Source: Hordeum vulgare subsp. vulgare (lineage: Eukaryota; Streptophyta; Magnoliopsida; Poales; Poaceae). Taken from it: a stretch of DNA of 64,000 nt. Of this stretch, positions 35,728 through 48,600 are shown in pieces (position 1 is the stretch's first letter; each line of letters begins with the position of its first letter). Below the pieces are notes generated by a model. That model made no database searches. It was not told the DNA's origin and saw only the letters and a list, made by a program, of their open reading frames with translations. Location: NCBI RefSeq assembly GCF_904849725.1, contig NC_058523.1:344885948-344949947 (forward strand), given 5' to 3'. A program made the position numbers and the translations under genes.

Positions 35728-35871
35728 ATAAACTTTAGGTCATACACTGGAGGGAAACTTGTTGTTGTCCTACAAAATTTTGCTCTTGAAGGCCCAACAA
35801 AGTCTACAAAAATAAAGTTGCATAGTAGACAATAATAGACATCAAGCTATTCTTGGCGCTCTTGAAGGGGA
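35728..35871 (+). repeat. RT3 5' LTR, part 2, and primer-binding site
   Basis: ataaactttaggtcata continues the LTR interrupted at 16819 and ends ...gacatca at 35844, matching the RT2 LTR end. The primer site tggcgctcttgaagggga (35854-35871) is a degenerate tRNA-Asp complement. Confidence 0.75.
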
Positions 35872-36469
35872 GGTGAGTACCTGAAGGTATATCTTCAGAT
35901 GTTGCAATTGAATATTTTAGTTTCTTGTTTTTCACTAGTTTTGTTTATAAAACAAAACTAAAGAAAATGTGTCACGTCCCTGGAACCCTAATCAAGTATA
36001 GCATTATGCTCATATCTTCTTTGCATTGCATCCAAGAAAATTGCAACAAGATCAAAGCAAGTGGTGAAGCAAAACTCAAAAAACCCTAGCCACTTCTCAA
36101 ATTCAAAGAAATTCTAAACTTGTTCAAATCAATGAACCCAAAATGGCCTCAAGAAAAGTTCAACTTTTCTGATAATTTATGGAAGAAAATAAGCAGTGAA
36201 GAAAACTATTTTCGTAACACTTTTGGCATTTTTTTAAATGCAAAAAAGCTACTAGATTCAAGTATAAATATGAATTCAAAAACTCTAAGTTTTCAAAAAT
36301 GTTGAAAACTTCAGGAATGGTTGGATATATTCCAACAAATATTCTGGTGTGTTCAAAATAATTTTATAAACTATTTTGGAGCTGAAATACAAAGCAAATC
36401 AAAATAGTTAGTAAATCAGAAAACAAAACAAGAAAAAAAATGAGGAAAGACCTACCTGACGTTCACCTG

Positions 36470-37230
36470 GCCCAGGCTCAGCCCCTGTGTCGTCTTCCTC
36501 CTCACCAGAAGGAACAGGAGGTGGCCGCCGCGATGCCCGGCGCCTCCACGCAGCTCCCTGCCTGCCTGGCCGCCGCTTCGCGCTGGCACGCGCGGGGATA
36601 ACCTCCCCGAGCACTGGCCTATCCATTCCCGCGCACCATTCCCCCCCCCCTCTCCTCTCGGTTCCTTCCTCCCCTTCTGCCGCCATTGACAGGAGCTCGA
36701 GCTCGAGCTGCCCATGCCTCTGGCCACTAGTTCTTTCCCCCGAGTGCCCTATTCGCTCCGCCTCGACGAGCTGGTCCTCCTTGCAGAAGTAGAAGTCCCC
36801 CCGAGCCCTGCAACGCCCACGGCACCGTCGTCTTCAAGCTTTGGCCGCCGGCGAGCTTCATTTGATTCGTCGCCCACAGCGCCTCCCCGAGCCGTCTAAG
36901 CCCTCCACTGCACTCCCCGTGTGCGATCATTTCCCCCTCTTCTTCCCCTCGATTTCGTGCCCCCTAGACACTGGACCGATGAGCCCGAGCTCCGGCCGTC
37001 GGCTCCGCTCGTCGCCGGTGACCTTCGGTCCTCCCGAGCCCTCCCTGAGGCCAGTACTAGATGAGGCCGAGCCTGGGGATCCTCCCAGTGCTCTCGGCTC
37101 TCAATCCCGAGCACTACAGCCATCTCCGACGACTCTCCGGCACAGATCCGCCGCGGATCTGGTCGCCGCCGGTCAGTCTCCGGCAGGGGATGACCTGGCC
37201 TCACTAATCTGCAGGTTGAAACTCTAAGCA
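36470..37230 (+). other. GC-rich, CpG-rich island inside the RT6 LTR
   Basis: About 750 bp, strikingly GC-rich against AT-rich flanks. The solo LTR has it at about 46130-47080; the 3' LTR keeps only the right half (50580-50970). Open frames on both strands reflect composition; none is conserved well enough to call a gene. A CpG-island promoter or 5' transcribed leader is possible. Confidence 0.6.
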
Positions 37231-39161
37231 GTCACTAACTAGTGGGCCCCAGGCCAAGTCAAACGCAATCAGACGCTGGTCAGCGCGGGATTATCCCTGA
37301 GAGGCTGACCAGTGGGTCCCCCCTGTCGGGTTTGACCTGATCAGGTCAGCCGACGGTTGACGCCATGCTGACGTGAGCCTGACGCAATAAGTGGATTTCT
37401 GATTTAAAAGAATTCCAGAAAATGCCAAAAACTTATAAAAATCATAGAAATTAATCTGTAACTCCAATGAAAATAATTTATATACGAAAAAGTATCAGAA
37501 AAATCCAAGGAATCTGAATATGTCATTTTAAAACATGTTTGTAAAAGTTACTGGACCAATCATGTAGAATAATGAATAGGTTAAATTTAATAAATGCTTT
37601 GGAGATGGAATTTGAAAATCATTTGAATTCCACTTCAAATGCTATGACCAAACACTGTCCAATCACAACCAGCAACTTAACATATCATTCCCATGCATGT
37701 TACAAACAAGTTGATCTGAGCATCAGGTCAAATCAATTAAAATGGTATTCGAGAATACCTCGTTTGAAGTGATATTGAATCTGATTCAAATCAACTTCAA
37801 ACTTAATAAATGATAGCTACATTAGCATACCACCTTGCATCTCATGCCATGCTCATGCATCATTTTGTTGCATATGATTGTTATTGATTGATGTCATTTC
37901 TATCGGTAGGCTCCGCTCCTCCGGATTCCACTGAATATCCGACTAACGCATATTGTCCCTCCTCTGACCAACAAGGCAAGCAACCATTTTGATCATCCCG
38001 ATAAATCCCATGTTCTTGCTCCTGCACTTACTTATTGCATTAGGATCAAATGCTCAACTGCTTTTGCCACATTAGTTGAACCCACTTCCTTTGCATGACC
38101 TGTCTTTGTCACAGTAAATAGCTGAACCTTGCAAGCTAGCATACCTGGTAGATGCTTCAGCCATGATGTGCCTTATCCTGCTATGCATGCTATGCTTGGA
38201 GTTGTGTATGGTCTGTCATCTGGGAGATGAGCAGAATTTTGAGAATGTGTTCAGTAAGTAAGGGTTGTGTGTTGAACCTGATTTGGTAAAGGTATTGGTG
38301 AAAGGCCATGCAGGAGTACATGGCGGGTTGTTTCATTGGAACCGTCCTTAGGAACTGAGTTCCGTGTATGTAATCCAAGATGAGATACTACCACATGCTG
38401 GGCCCTGAAATATGACCCCGCTCGACTTATTAATCGCCTAGTACTCGGTTCAGGAGTTGCAAGTAGTTTTTGGTGTTTATAGCCATGCTGGAGGCCGTGC
38501 ATAGCGCTGACCTGAGAGGTGGGCTGTGATGCGGTAGGCAGTGGCACGGTGTACCAAGTGGCACCCGGATGGTGGGCTTGGGAACCCTGCGCACATCGTT
38601 TGGGGCCGTGGCGGAAACCTCGGCCGGACTTCCGTGCGGGTTACCCTCAGATAGGAGATAGACCTGGACTAAGTATTAGCGTGGTTAACGGTCGTGGACG
38701 ACTCCCTCGCTGGGCTTCCGCTTGAAGGTTGCTGAGGTGCATGACGTGCACATGGCGATAAGTGGCGAGAGCGTGTGTGAAGAAGTACACCCCTGTAGGG
38801 TTATGATCTATTCGAATAGCCGCGTCCGCGGATATGGACTACTTGGAGGCATATGTTGTTCATAGTTAACTTCAATGGCTACTCATAAAATTGTCAAGAT
38901 AAGCGTGAGTGTCGTGAACGGCATTTCCGTATGGAGACAGAATGATTCCATGATGGAGTATTGTTGTGGTGTCAGTGGACTCGTGTGCGAGAAATCAAGT
39001 TGTAAAAATTATTTAAAAATGCAAGTTGTCTAGCCACGAGTCAAATGTTGGCTTTCCGCATGAAACCCCGCAATTCCTTATTGATACATTGCATGAGTAG
39101 ATAGTTATCCTAAAGTCTTGCTAAGTACCTCCGTACTCATGTTTGCTTAATATTTATTGCA

Positions 39162-39218
39162 GAGGTTGTTAATGACCCTAATGGAGGGTTCTTCCTAGAC
39201 ATCGACGACGACGAGTAG
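39162..39218 (+). other. Conserved acidic ORF end in the RT6 LTR, possible mini-exon
   Basis: After a splice-acceptor-like ttgcag the frame reads EVVNDPNGGFFLDIDDDE and stops at TAG. The 3' LTR keeps acceptor and peptide (52905-52961). The solo LTR has ttgtgg for the acceptor and two residue changes (49040-49096). Coding use is inference. Confidence 0.45.
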
Positions 39219-39409
39219 CTGGTATCCCAGCTACGATCTGGCCCTAGGGTGGGTCTGTAGTATAGTCAGGCCATGTGCCTTCTAGTTTCATCTGTCTGTA
39301 CTCAGAAAGTTTATCTACTTCCACTGGCTTGTAACTTGAATGACTGTTATGATGGGTTGTGAGACCCCTACTGTGTAATATTATGTGTGAGGCTCTTCGG
39401 AGCCTTTTA

Positions 39410-39415
39410 AATAAA
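39410..39415 (+). terminator. AATAAA polyadenylation signal in the RT6 LTR
   Basis: aataaa lies in cttttaaataaagcttg. The same context recurs in the solo LTR (49288-49293) and the 3' LTR (about 53153). Confidence 0.6.
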
Positions 39416-39978
39416 GCTTGTATGTTTATGGTTATGTTGTGATGCCATTGATGTATCTATACATATCAGTATGCCATGCGTACGTGTGTCATACTTGATA
39501 TGTATGGGGTTCGATTACCTAGCCGTAGGCTTTAGCAGCATTCCTTACAGGGAAATGGCCTCTCTGATCCAACGAGCCATGGTAGTTCGCTACTGCTCCG
39601 GACACATTGGTTGACCGGCATGTGTCCTTCTTAGTTGTTGTGTCTGTCCCCTTTGGGGAAATGTCACGCGATGTAATGGAGTCCATGTAGCTTGCTATGA
39701 CTCGTCTACATTCACTGGTGACCGACACCTGCTTTGCTGGGTCATGTATGTCTGTCCCTGTGTGGAACTGCCGCTTTGGTTTATGACTAGACATGTCGAT
39801 CCGGGTTCTGTGTCACTGAATTGCTAGCGACACAATTGCATACGCGAGTCAAAAGGCGCAAACGGTCCCTGCTAAGGTAAGGCTGTAGCCGTGGGGATAA
39901 CTGTGCGTGAGACCGCAAAGAGATGCGATGTGTTACAGGCTGGATTCCTATGACTTATGATCGGGGTCCCGACAGCGT

Positions 39979-39991
39979 TGGTAATAGAGCC
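39979..39991 (+). other. RT6 primer-binding site (initiator tRNA-Met)
   Basis: tggtaatagagcc, four bases after the LTR, differs at two positions from tggtatcagagcc. Confidence 0.8.
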
Positions 39992-40411
39992 TGACTGACT
40001 GTAAGACTACTAAGCCAAACTGGTCGAAGTTGAGTCTAGAATTGCTTTAGTCATATATAAGGGAATTGTCTGTGGAAGGGACCGTAAGACTCTTGTTCTC
40101 TTCTCAAGTTATTCTATTTTGGTCATCCTCGTCTTTCTACGGGAATTAAGGACTAGGTTACTCATCTTCTTCTAGGCTCATGTTTCTGATCGGTAGATTA
40201 TAAGACTACGGGTCGAGAGATATTTGGGTTTCTTTTATCCCTAGGAAAAGGGAAGTAAGTTTGATGATAAGAGAATTGAACTTGATAATTGAGTGGTTAC
40301 GCTATTCTATTTTGGGTTGTCTCAAAATTGTTTTTGAGCATTTACAGCCGTTATGCTGCCCAATTTTGCATTCAGAGCTCTAATGCTTTTGCATTATTCT
40401 CTATTTTTCAG

Positions 40412-41180
40412 ATGCCTGGCCGTCCTTCTCGTCAGGTGGTTCGTCTGACCAGGTGCATTGATGTGCCGGGTCATACGGCCATGCTGGTCAGGGTGATGTC
40501 GGTGTGCGGTTACCGCTGGTACCCAGAGTACACAGTGGAGGAACAGTACCGGGACTTCAACCAGAGCCAGTATATCTGCACTGTTAGGGTATTTCCAGAC
40601 TACCCTGGAGCTGAGGAGCCAATCCATTGGTCCTATGGATTGGGAGTCACTATTGACATGGCAGTAAAAGATGCTGCCTATTCAATGCTGACCATTATGA
40701 GGGCGAGACATGCACTGCTGCAGAATTCAGCGTTCTGCTATGTTCCTGCCTCTTAGCCAGGTGAAGAGGGATACCTCAGTGGGGTCTATTTTGATTCCTC
40801 TATGGAGGATCCGCTACTGCACTCCACTGCTGAGATGCTAGAGAGACAGGGATGCTTGTGCTCTCCGCATGGAGCTTTATGCTACACGTGCCTGTCTCTG
40901 GACGGCTTTGACACAGCTGGCACCGGTAGTCCAGACAGGGTATGGAGATATGGAGATGCTGAACCCTGTTAGGACCCACCTTCCGACCCACGTTGACTTG
41001 CCCGCTATAGGAGGAGTCACCCCTCTTCGGGGACCCCTACTACCACCAGTCAGGGGACAAAGGCCACATCCGTGTCCTTATGGATTCCAGGGATCTCAGG
41101 CTAGAGTATTTGCTGATCCGCAGGTTGAGCTTCCAGGCCATGGAGGCAATCTTTATGAGATGTTCTATGTGGATTCCTGA
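40412..41180 (+). pseudogene. RT6 leader ORF upstream of gag, dsRNA-binding-domain-like, broken
   Basis: ATG 40412, right after an acceptor-like tttttcag, opens 114 codons to TAG 40754-40756. The frame then continues (PGEEGYLSGVYFDSS), and a frameshift near 40850 leads to ALRMELYATRACLWTALTQL and an end at TGA 41178-41180. The full product would be about 255 residues. Residues 23-94 fit the dsRNA-binding domain pattern: a helix, YPEYTVEE, the strand YICTVRVFP, the GLGVT turn, and the helix AVKDAAYSML. The second half is unrecognised. It is not gag, protease or pol and lies between the primer site and gag. A 344-bp non-coding leader separates it from gag. The fold assignment is by eye. Confidence 0.6.
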
Positions 41181-41524
41181 ACCGTGAGTGGAAGGATAGT
41201 ATGGTAGTAGCCATACGTTCACAGTCCTGTGTGACTTGTGAAGTATGCTTGTGATGTGAAATGAATTCCGGAGGCATAGATAAATAATGTATAGGAAACT
41301 TGTAAGCCTCTGATGAGTAGTTTCATAATTTCAGTAGTTTTCTCTTCGGTTAAGGTTGTACTGAACTCTGTAATGGTGTGTATGAACCATGGTGTATATA
41401 TAGTACTTGCTTGTTGCCATGTTGTTCGGATATTCATTTCCGCATTCCATGTGTTCAGTGCATTCTTAATCCATAGCTAGTATTGATGATGATATTGGTC
41501 TAAGCTGTGAGTTTGTTTGTCAGG

Positions 41525-42856
41525 ATGGTGTTCACCAGGTTGAACCGTGCCCCTGCTCATGAGCAAGGCGAGGGTAGTCAAGCGTCACAAGAAGACCTGC
41601 CTCACCCGCCCTCTCTGGCGGAAGTTATGCTTGAGGCAGAGAGAAACAAAAGGGAGACCAACCGACTGTTAGAGCGTATTGAGCAGAATACGGCTCGTCA
41701 GCCTAGGAATGTTGCAGTGTCCCTCAATGACTTTGTGAAGCTGAATCCTCCAAATTTCCATCACTCCGTCGATCCCCTCGACGCTGATGATTGGCTGTGC
41801 AGTATCTCACATAAGATTCTCTCTGCGAATGTTTCTGAGGCCGACAAGGTGACCTTTGCGGCGTATTTTCTGGAAGGACCCGCCAATCTGTGGTGGCAGA
41901 ACTTTGAAGCTATGCGTCCTGCTGAACCAGCAGCCACACGGGCGGACTTTAGTGCAACCTTTCGTCTGCACCATATTCCAGAGGGCCTGATGGACAGAAA
42001 GAGAGAGGAGTTCTGTGCATTCACCCAGGGCAAGTTGACCGTGGATGCCTATAGCCACGAGTTCGGTAACCTCGCCCGCTATGCAACAGAGGAGGTGTCT
42101 ACTGATGCCAAGAAGCAAGCAAGATTCCGTAAGGGTCTGAGCCCTGAGCTTCGTCGTGATTTGCGCCTCCACGAGTGTACAAGCTTCCAAGCCCTGGTTA
42201 ACAAGGCGCTCAGTGCCGAGACTGGTCATACCGACTTCGAAGCCACAAAGAAGCACTCCCGTGACTTTGGCTCGTCATCTGGTTCCACGTTTCCAAAACG
42301 CAGGCTGTGGGTTCCAAACAGTTCTCTGCCGCCAAGATACACTCCGAGGCCATCCTATGTGGCGCCTCAGACGAATCAGTCCAACCCTCCAGCAAAAACT
42401 TATGGTGGTCCAGCTAGCAATGCTGCACCACGTGCCAACCAAGTGATCTGTTGCAAGTGTGGAGAACCAGGGCACTATTCCCGTGAGTGTCCTCAGAATG
42501 TGGGTGCCAAGCAACCCGGAAAGTCCGTCGGGCAAGGCAAGTCGGGCAAAGCTTACTATGTGAAGCCAACTCCTGTGCGTGGCCATGTGAACTATGTCTC
42601 AGCAGAAGAAGCTGCAGAGGATCCCGACGTCATACTGGGTACGCTTCTTGTTAATCATCACCCATCGTCTGTTCTTTTTGACACTGTGTCTTCTCATTCC
42701 TTCATTTCAGAAAGTTATGCACAGTTGCATAACATGTCTTTCTGTGATATGCCAATTCCATTGGTTGTCCAAGCTCCTCGTAGTAAGTGGCAAACCTCTA
42801 GGATAACCTATGACAATGAAATTCTAGTAGACAGTCTAGTTTTTCTAGCCTCATGA
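41525..42856 (+). pseudogene. RT6 gag and protease start
   Basis: ATG 41525 follows an acceptor-like ttgtttgtcag. The gag core includes VKLNPPNFHHSVDPLDADDW, AAYFLEGPANLWWQNF and the tail FRKGLSPELRRDLRLHE. A CCHC zinc knuckle, CCKCGEPGHYSRECP, lies near residue 320. The protease active site reads VLFDTVSSHSFIS; the usual DSG(A/T) is DTV here, so the catalytic glycine is lost. The frame ends at TGA 42854-42856 because of a one-base shift; the protein resumes in the next frame at 42853. Size and order match a chromovirus gag-protease. Confidence 0.92.
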
Positions 42857-45643
42857 TAGCCCTGAAATCTTCGGATATTAATATCATCTTGGGTATGGAC
42901 TGGATGTCATCTCACTATGCCAAGATTGATACTCATTCGAGAAATGTTCGGCTTACCCATCCCTCAGGAGAGATAGTCAATGTCTCTACTCGAGTTGCCA
43001 AATGCCAACTCTATTCCCTCAATGCCAACCCTCTTCCGAAACTTGAAGACATTCCGGTAGTCCGTGACTTCCCGGATGTTTTTCCAGAGGAACTGCCAGG
43101 AATTCCACCTGACAGAGATGTAGAGTTCGTGATAGATCTTGTTCCAGGAACCGTTCCAATAGCCAGAAGACCATATAAGATGGCACCCCTGGAGCTAGCG
43201 GAACTTAAGAAGCAACTAGATGAGGCCTTGAATAAAGGTTTCATTCGTCCGAGATCTTCTCCCTGGGCTTGCCTCGTCCTCTTCGTCAAGAAGAAAGACG
43301 GAACGGATCGGATGGTTGTAGATTACCGACCAGTTAATCTGGTCACCATAAAGAACAAGTATCCGCTCCCCAGGATCAACGACCTGTATGATCAGCTCGC
43401 TGGATCCTCAATCTTCTCCAAAATGGATTTGAGGTTGGGATACCATCAAATCAAGATCAAGAACGGGGACATTCCAAAAACGTCTTTTGTTACTCGTTAT
43501 GGCCAATACGAGTACACCGTCATGTCCTTAGGTTTAACCAATGCCCCAGCCACCTTCTCTCGTCTGATGAATTCAATCTTCATGGAGTATCTGGATAAAT
43601 TCGTCGTGGTATACCTCGATGATATTCTCATCTACTCGAAGAACGAACAAGAACATGCCGAGCATCTAAGGCTGGTATTGATGAAACTTCGAGAGCATCG
43701 CCTTTATGCCAAGTTTTCAAAATGTGAATTTTGGTTACCATAAGTGACCTATCTAGGTCACGTAATCTCTGGTAAGGCTATTGTTGTCAATCCCGAGAGA
43801 GTTCAAGCCGTCCTTGATTGGACTCAACCTGAATCGGTTAAGCAAGCTAGGAGTTTTCTTGGTCTAGCGAGCTATTGTCGCCGCTTTGTCGAGAATTTCT
43901 CCAAGGTTGCAAAGCCTCTAACTGAACTCCTCAAGAAGGATAAAAAGTTCGAGTGGACACCACAGTGTGAGCATAGTTTCCAGGAACTGAAAAGACGCCT
44001 GACTTCCGCACCTGTGTTGCTACCACCAGATTTTTCTAAGGACTTTGTTATTTATTGCGACGCCTTGCGACAAGGATTAGGTTGCATTCTCATGCAAGAT
44101 CGTCATGTGATTGCATATGCATCTCCACAGTTGCGTCCACATGAGGATAATTATCCCATAGATGATCTTGAACTTGCAGCTGTAGTCCATGCACTAAAAA
44201 CCTGGCGACATTACCTTGTGGGTAATCGTTGTGAAATATTCACTGATCACCAAAGTCTGAAATCTATCTTCACCCAGACGGATTTGAATCTCAGGCAAAG
44301 ACGATGTGTTGAGTTGATCTCGAATTACGACTTAGGGATAACTTACACCCCGGGGAAGGCCAATGTTATGGCTGATGCATTAAGTCGTAAATCTTATTGT
44401 AACAATTTGATGCTACAAGGAGGTCAACCACATCTCTATGAGGAATTTCGGAAGTTAAATCTTTATATTGTTCCTCAAGGATTCCTTTCCACCCTGGTGG
44501 CAAAGCCTACCCTTAAGTATCAAATTATAGCTGGCCAGAAGCGTGACAAGGGAATATCACGGATCAAGGAGAATATCATTAGCGGAAATGCTAACGAATT
44601 CTCCATGAATGATCAAGGTGTTGTGTTCTTCCAGAATTGTCTAATGGTTCCTAAGAACCCACATCTAAGGCAGTTAATCCTTAAGGAGGCTCATGATTCT
44701 CCTATCACCATTCATCCCGGTAGTACTAAGATGTATCTGGACCTACGCCAGAGGTTCTGGTGGACTCGGATGAAGGGAGAAATTGCTGAGTTCGTTGCTA
44801 ACTGCGACGTTTGTTGTTGAGTTAAGGCAGAACATCAAAGGCCTGCTGGCACCCTTCAGCCTTTAGCTATTCTTGAATGGAAATGGGATAAAGTTAGTAT
44901 GGATTTCATTACCGGATTTCCCAAGACCAAGAAAGGAAATAATGCTATCTTTGTGGTCATTGATCGTCTCTCCAAAGTAGCTCATTTTCTTCCAGTTCGT
45001 AAGAGTATAACAGCTAGCCAGCTAGCAGAGTTATATATCTCTCGAATAGTGTCTCTTCATGGTGTTCCCCTGGAGATTAACTCAGACCATGGGAGTATCT
45101 TTACTTCTCGCTTCTGGGAAAGTTTCAGAATGTTATGGGGACTCACTTATATTTTAGCATTGCTTTCCATCCTCAATCAAGTGGTCAAGTAGAAAGAGTA
45201 AATCAAATCCTAGAAGATATGCTCCGAGCTTGTGTTATATCGTTCGGTATGAATTGGGAGAAGTGCCTTCCATTCGCCGAATTTGCTTATAACAATAGTT
45301 ATCAATCAAGCTTGGGCAAAGCCCCTTTTGAAGTTCTCTATGGACGAAGATGTCGAACACCTCTTAATTGGTCACAAACCGGAGAGGGGAAACTCTTTGG
45401 CCCGGATATGACCCAGGATGCAGAAGAGCAGGTTCGCATTATTCATGAAAAGTTGAAAACAGCCCAGTCTCGTCAAAAGAGCCAATATGATCGTCATCAT
45501 AAGGCTGTGACCTTTGGAGTTGACGAGAAGGCTTACCTTCGGGTTACACCTTTGAAGGGTACCCATCGATTCGGTATCAAGGGCAAGTTGGCTCCTCGTT
45601 ACATTGGTCCTTTTCGCATTCTTGCCAAACGAGGAGAAGTTGC
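42853..45643 (+). pseudogene. RT6 pol: reverse transcriptase, RNase H, integrase
   Basis: The reverse transcriptase has [30 protein letters not shown] and the catalytic [16 protein letters not shown] 43741-43743 interrupts before VTYLGHVI. RNase H follows (VIYCDA, DDLELAAVVHALKTWRHYL, FTDHQSLK). The integrase HHCC finger ends CDVC, then TGA 44818-44820, likely CGA to TGA. The integrase core has VSMDFITGFPKTK, INSDHGSIFTSRFW, a frameshift near 45135, then HPQSSGQVERVNQ; the D, D and E residues are all present. GRRCRTPLNWSQTGE is typical of Del/Tekay integrases. The solo LTR insertion cuts the frame at 45643. Confidence 0.92.
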
Positions 45644-48600
45644 TGTCACATCCCTGACACCTTAAGCAAGTTAGCTTTGTTCTCATGACTTCTTTGCATT
45701 GCATCTAAGAAATTTTCAACAAGAACAAAGAAAGTGGTGAAGGAAAAACTCAAAACCCTAGCCACTTCTTTAAATAAAGGAAATCTCAAACTAGCTAAAA
45801 TCAATGAACCCAAAATGGCCTCAAGAAAAGTTCAAACTTTTTGATAAATCATGAAAGTAAATGAGCAATGAAGAAAACAATTTTCTTGACATTTTAAGCA
45901 TTTTAAATAAATGCAAAAAGCTACTGGTTTCAAGTTTTAAATTTGAAATCAGAAACTTTAAACTTTCAAAAATATTGAAAACTTTAGGAATGGTTGGAAA
46001 TATTCCAACAAATATTCTAGGGTGCTTAACATAGTTTTTAAAATTATTTGGGAGCTGAAATAAATAGTAGATCAATGTCAGCAATTAAAAAAGAAATAAA
46101 ACAGAAAGAAATGGGAAAAACCTTACATGTCGCCTAGCCGGCCCAGCCCAGCTCCTCCTGTCGTCTCCCTCCTCGCCAGTAGGAGCAGGAGGTGGCCGCC
46201 GCGTCGCCGTGTGCCTCCACGCAGCTCCCTGGCTTCCTGGCCGCCGCTTCGCGCTGGCAAGCACGGGGATAACCTCCCCGAGCTCGTGGCTATCCATTCC
46301 CAGCGCCAGTTCCCCCCCCCCCTCTCGGATCTCCCCTCCCTCCTTCTGCCGCCATTGGAGCCCGAGCAGAGCTCGAGCTCGCCGTCGATCTAGCCGACCC
46401 TTCTCCCTCCTGAGCCACGCAGTAGGTCCGCCGCATCCCCCTGAAGCTCCCTAGCCACGAGCCCGACGCCCAGATGCAGTGAAACGACGAGAAGCAATCG
46501 TCTTCTTCCTCGGGTCACCGAAGATCGTCGCCGGCGTTCTCCCTCTCCAGGCCGTCCCAGAGCAAACTAGCGCCACCACTTCACTCCTCGTGAGCTTGCG
46601 CGTCTTTCCCCTAAGATCTCCCCGTCGATCCCCTCCTCTAGGCCTAGTTCCACCGGAGCCCGACGAGATCTGCCGCAGGAGCTCGTCGCCGGTAGCCCTC
46701 TGGTGATCAGCTCGTCCATCTGAGACCACCAGTAGCTTCAGGCTGTCGCGTAGGTGTTGTAGGAGCTGAGACCCGTGCATAGTTCCCTCCGTATCAAAGA
46801 CCCCGATGACGCCCGAACCTTGGCCGCCCCAAGCTCGTCGTCAGCGTCATCTCCGGCCAGATCAGCCCCGGCTAAGTGCAGAAATGGAACCGCGGGAGAA
46901 GTGTCATTCTTCTGGTGCTCTCCGCGCAGCGTTTGGCCCTCTGTGCGTCGTTTCCAAGACGCCCCCCCCCGACGTTCTCGTGCTCGCCGGAGGCTCCCCG
47001 CCGGCGAGGACGACCTCGCCGCCGGTGGATCTCGGCTGGCCGGAGCCACTGACGGGTGGGGCGAGCCTCTGGATAGTTTAGTAATAATAAAAATAAATCA
47101 GACAAATTAATAAGACACTGACATGTGGGTCCAGTGAGTTTAATTAACTAAATAAGATTAATCCTAATCTAAAATTGACCAGAGACACTGACCAGTGGGT
47201 CTCACTGGTCAGGTTTGACTTTCAACGGCCAGTTGGACCTGCTGATGTCATGCTGATGCAGTAAAAGTATTTTCCAGTTTAGAAATAATTCCAGAAATGT
47301 TTAAAACTTCAAAAATTCATAGAAATTAATCTGTAACTCCAATGAAAATAATTTATATATGAAAAAGTATCAGAAAAATTCAAGGAATCTGAATATGCTA
47401 TTTTCAATCATGTTTGAAAAAGTTACAGAACCCAAACATGTAGATTAATGAATAAGTCAATTCTTATAAATACTTTATAAATGCAATATGGAAAGTATTT
47501 AAATTTCTTTTTGTTTGACATGATCAAACATTGTTCTAATAACAAACCAACAACTTAACATGACATCCCATGCATGTTAACATCAAGTTGATCTGAGCAT
47601 CAGGTCGAATCAATTAAATCGATATCCGAGAATACCTCGTTTGAAGTGATATTTGAATTTGATTCAAATCAACTTCAAACCTAATACATGCTAGTTATAA
47701 TAGTATACCACCTTGCATTCTTATGCCATGCTCATGCATCATCTTGATTGCATATGCTTGATATTGATTGTTGTCATTTCCTTCGGTAGGCTCCGCTCCC
47801 CCGGATTCCACCGAATATCCGTTTGATGGATATTGTCCCTCCTCTGAGCAACAAGGCAAGCAATCCTTTTGATCAACCCGATAAATCCCATGTTCTTGCT
47901 CCTGCACTTATCTATTGCATTAGGATCAAATGCTTCAACTGCTTTTGCCACGTTAGTTGAACCCACTTCCTTTGCATGACCTAACCTTGCCACAGTAAAT
48001 AGCCGAACCTTGCAAACTAGCATACCTGGTAGTTGCTTGAGCAATGATGTGCCTTATCCTGCTATGCATGCTATGCTTAGAGTTGTGTATGGTCTGTCAT
48101 CTGGGAGATGAACATAATTGTGAGAATGTGTTCGGTAAGCAAAGATTGTGTGTTGAACCTGATTTGGTAAAGGTACCGGTGAAAGGCTGTGTAGGAGTAC
48201 ATGGCGGGTTGTTTCACTGGAACCGTCCTTAGGAACTGAGTTCCGTGTATGTAATCCAAGACTAGATACTACCACACGTTGGGATACTTAATTGACCCTC
48301 TCGACTTATTAATCGCTTAGTACTCGGTCCAGGAGTTGCAAGTAGTTTCTGGTGTTTATAGTCATGCTGGAGGTCGTGCATAGCGCTGACCTGAGAGGTG
48401 GGCTGTGATGCGGTAGGCAGTGGCATGGTGTACCAAGTGGCACCCGGATGGTGGGCTTGGGAACCCTGCGCACATCGTTTGAGGCCGTGGCAGAAACCTT
48501 GGCCGGACTTCCGTACGGGTTACTCTCAAATAGGCGATAAACCTGGACTAGGTACTAGTGTGGTTAACGGTCGTGGCCGACTCCCTCGCTAGGCTTCCGT

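Larger units (their letters stand above)
35970..39974 (+). repeat. RT6 5' LTR, 4005 bp
   Basis: Begins TGTCACGTCCCTGG and ends GGGTCCCGACA. The related copies are 45644-49852 and 50196-53718. It holds a GC-rich island, a conserved short ORF end (39162-39218) and a polyadenylation signal. Confidence 0.92.

Noticed and set aside
36408..37227. Several GC-rich ORFs on both strands
   Set aside because: They lie in the GC-rich island of an LTR, overlap in several frames, and diverge by frameshifts between the three LTR copies.
38519..38725. A 68-codon ORF (MGCDAVGSG...) also present at 48398 and 52262
   Set aside because: It recurs because the LTR recurs. The solo LTR copy ends early and substitutions are not biased to silent sites by eye. 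No start context or domain supports it.
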